The position numbers were made by a program, and so were the translations under genes. From Lutibacter flavus (GTDB lineage: Bacteria; Bacteroidota; Bacteroidia; Flavobacteriales; Flavobacteriaceae): a stretch of DNA of 64,000 nucleotides. Below the pieces are notes generated by a model, which was not told the DNA's origin, searched no databases, and saw nothing but the letters and a program-made list of their open reading frames with translations. Shown piece by piece: positions 62,516 to 64,000 of the stretch; the first letter of the stretch is position 1; every line of letters begins with the position of its first letter. The stretch covers positions 1,328,003 through 1,392,002 of the forward strand of contig NZ_FZNX01000001.1 in assembly GCF_900188355.1 (NCBI RefSeq), in the 5' to 3' direction.

Positions 62516-64000
62516 TCATTCTTTTAGTTCCGAATATTTTTTAAGGGTTTTATTTAACTCATCTATTCTTTTATCTACTAAATAATGAACAGAATTTTTG
62601 GTAAAAGATTTGTTTTTTAATTGTTTTCCTGCAGGATGCCCTAAAAGAATTTGAATACCTTCATCAATAGTGGAAACTGACCAAACATGAAACTTTTTTT
62701 CTTTAACCGCATTAACAATTTCCTGTTTAAGCATTAGGTTTTGCTCATTACTTTTAGGAATTATTACACCTTGTTCACCTGTTAAACCAACTTGTTTACA
62801 TACTTCAAAAAAGCCTTCTATCTTTTCATTGATAGCGCCAACAGGTTGTACTTCGCCTTTCTGGTTAATAGATCCGGTTACTGCAATACCTTGTTTTATA
62901 GGTAATTGTGAAAGGCTTGATAAAATCGCATACAATTCAGCACTTGAAGCACTATCTCCCTCAATTTCAGAATAGCTTTGTTCAAATACAAGACTTGCAA
63001 AAAGGCTAATTGGTTTTTTCTGAGCATATTTTTCAAGCAAGTATCCTTGTAAAATAAGTACACCTTTGGTATGAATTGGTCCTGCGAGCTTTGCTTCTCT
63101 TTCTATATCAACTAAACCTTTTTTACCTGAAGCTATACTGGCAGTTATTTTATTTGGTTTACCAAAAATAATATCTCCCAAATCCAACACTGAAATACCA
63201 TTAATTTGACCAATTTTTGATCCCCCTAATGGGATCATTAACTGATTTCGTTTAATCATTTCATTAATTTTCTCCTGAATAAGGTTAGATCTATAGTATT
63301 TGGCATCAATAGCTTTATTTATATGTTTTAATGAAATTTTATCTTTAGATTCTAACTTTGCATAATGCTGTGCCTCAATTAAAATATTACTTATATCACC
63401 AAATCTTATAGAAAGTTTATTCTGGTCATGAACCATTCTAGATGCTTGTTCTATTAAACAAGTAATCGCTTTATCATCTAATGGAAGTAAATTATTCTCC
63501 TTTTCTATTTTATATATAACTCCAGCAAAATCCTTTATATTTTGAATAGAGTTATCCATTGAAGTATCAAATTCTGCTTTAACCTTAAATAATTCTTTGA
63601 AATCTTCATCTAATTCATACAATAAATAGTATAATCTTGGTGAACCAATTAAAATTATTTGAACATTTAGTGGAATTGGATCAGGTTTTAAGCTTTTTGT
63701 ACTTAAAAAACCATAAAGTTCACTAATATCCTCAATTACAACTTCATTATTTTTAAGAGCCCTTTTTAAACTTTCGTATGAAAAGTAATTTAAAAGAAGT
63801 TCTTTTAGCGGAATAATTAAGTAGCCTCCATTTGCTTTGTGTATAGCCCCACCTCTTATTAAAGTGAAATTTGTAATATATGTACCCATATCTGATTCAC
63901 GCTCTACTTTTCCAAAAAGATTATTATATGTAGGATTCAACTCCATAATTATTGGAGCTCCTTTTAAATGAGAATTATCGGTGATAACATTTACTTGGTA
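62516..64000 (-). CDS. Lon-like ATP-dependent protease, AAA_32 type (C-terminal part; 5' end outside window)
   Basis: The frame is open to the right edge: YQVNVITDNSHLKGAPIIME precedes NPTYNNLFGKVERESDMGTY, so the ATG at 63946 is internal. FTLIRGGAIHKANGGYLIIP and an AAA lid follow. The Lon proteolytic domain has the catalytic Ser in EGDSASSAELYA and Lys in VGAINEKIEGFFE, a Ser-Lys dyad. The family is the soluble Lon-related group with an AAA_32 module rather than classical LonA. It may degrade damaged proteins; the N-terminal ATPase core lies outside the window. Confidence 0.92.
   Translation of the reverse strand, partial: YQVNVITDNSHLKGAPIIMELNPTYNNLFGKVERESDMGTYITNFTLIRGGAIHKANGGYLIIPLKELLLNYFSYESLKRALKNNEVVIEDISELYGFLSTKSLKPDPIPLNVQIILIGSPRLYYLLYELDEDFKELFKVKAEFDTSMDNSIQNIKDFAGVIYKIEKENNLLPLDDKAITCLIEQASRMVHDQNKLSIRFGDISNILIEAQHYAKLESKDKISLKHINKAIDAKYYRSNLIQEKINEMIKRNQLMIPLGGSKIGQINGISVLDLGDIIFGKPNKITASIASGKKGLVDIEREAKLAGPIHTKGVLILQGYLLEKYAQKKPISLFASLVFEQSYSEIEGDSASSAELYAILSSLSQLPIKQGIAVTGSINQKGEVQPVGAINEKIEGFFEVCKQVGLTGEQGVIIPKSNEQNLMLKQEIVNAVKEKKFHVWSVSTIDEGIQILLGHPAGKQLKNKSFTKNSVHYLVDKRIDELNKTLKKYSELKE

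Overview
The window is strongly AT-rich and reads as a chromosome segment of a Bacteroidota bacterium, most likely a marine or sediment Flavobacteriaceae. Supporting signs are a subtilase with a type IX secretion C-terminal sorting domain, a TonB-dependent receptor with an N-terminal carboxypeptidase-regulatory-like domain, DUF5020, YwqK/MORN and heme-binding CxxCH proteins, promoter-like TTG...TAnnTTTG sequences and few purine-rich ribosome binding sites. No tRNA, rRNA, CRISPR array, integrase or transposase was recognised.

Layout. 0-8.7 kb (minus strand): the start of a nitronate monooxygenase, a secreted subtilase, mnmA, an AlkD-like alkylation repair protein, an esterase broken by one stop codon, a DinB-fold protein and a hybrid sensor kinase. 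8.7-18.2 kb is an accessory zone. Its genes are mostly single, all on the minus strand, and separated by related 50-135 bp repeats. It holds VOC proteins (one broken), a decayed membrane MutS-like gene, a CDF metal exporter, an AraC regulator with OsmC and an MddA-like methyltransferase, a GNAT enzyme and several unknown small, lipo- and membrane proteins. At 18.5-21.8 kb lie a cold-shock protein, beta-carbonic anhydrase, and a YwqK/heme-binding/DUF1028 cluster.

21.8-35.4 kb is on the plus strand: purB with a small upstream gene pair, TerC, an AI-2E family transporter, a complete TolC/adaptor/RND efflux operon with two small accessory genes, and a His-rich exported protein followed by a TonB receptor with His/acid-rich stretches (probably metal uptake). 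35.4-38.8 kb carries nucleobase transport: a UraA-type permease converging on an AzgA-type purine permease paired with a Tsx-like DUF5020 outer-membrane protein.

39.1-46.1 kb is the most distinctive region. It is a bidirectional (group 3d-like) [NiFe] hydrogenase locus: two tandem hoxF genes, one gene in which HoxU and HoxY are fused, hoxH and the protease hoxW. H2 oxidation at HoxH would pass electrons through the HoxY and HoxU Fe-S clusters to FMN in HoxF and on to a pyridine nucleotide. Both HoxF copies have unusual residues in the nucleotide pocket. No hyp maturation genes are present in the window.

46.1-64 kb is mainly housekeeping: YjbQ, a UMF1 transporter, an M48 lipoprotein protease, an alpha/beta hydrolase with exported MsrB, a CoA-disulfide-reductase/rhodanese fusion, ffh, folD, a YwaF-like membrane protein, a cupin, a beta-CASP metallo-hydrolase, a HerA/YjgR-like ATPase, queE, cmk and the C-terminal part of a Lon-like protease that runs off the window.
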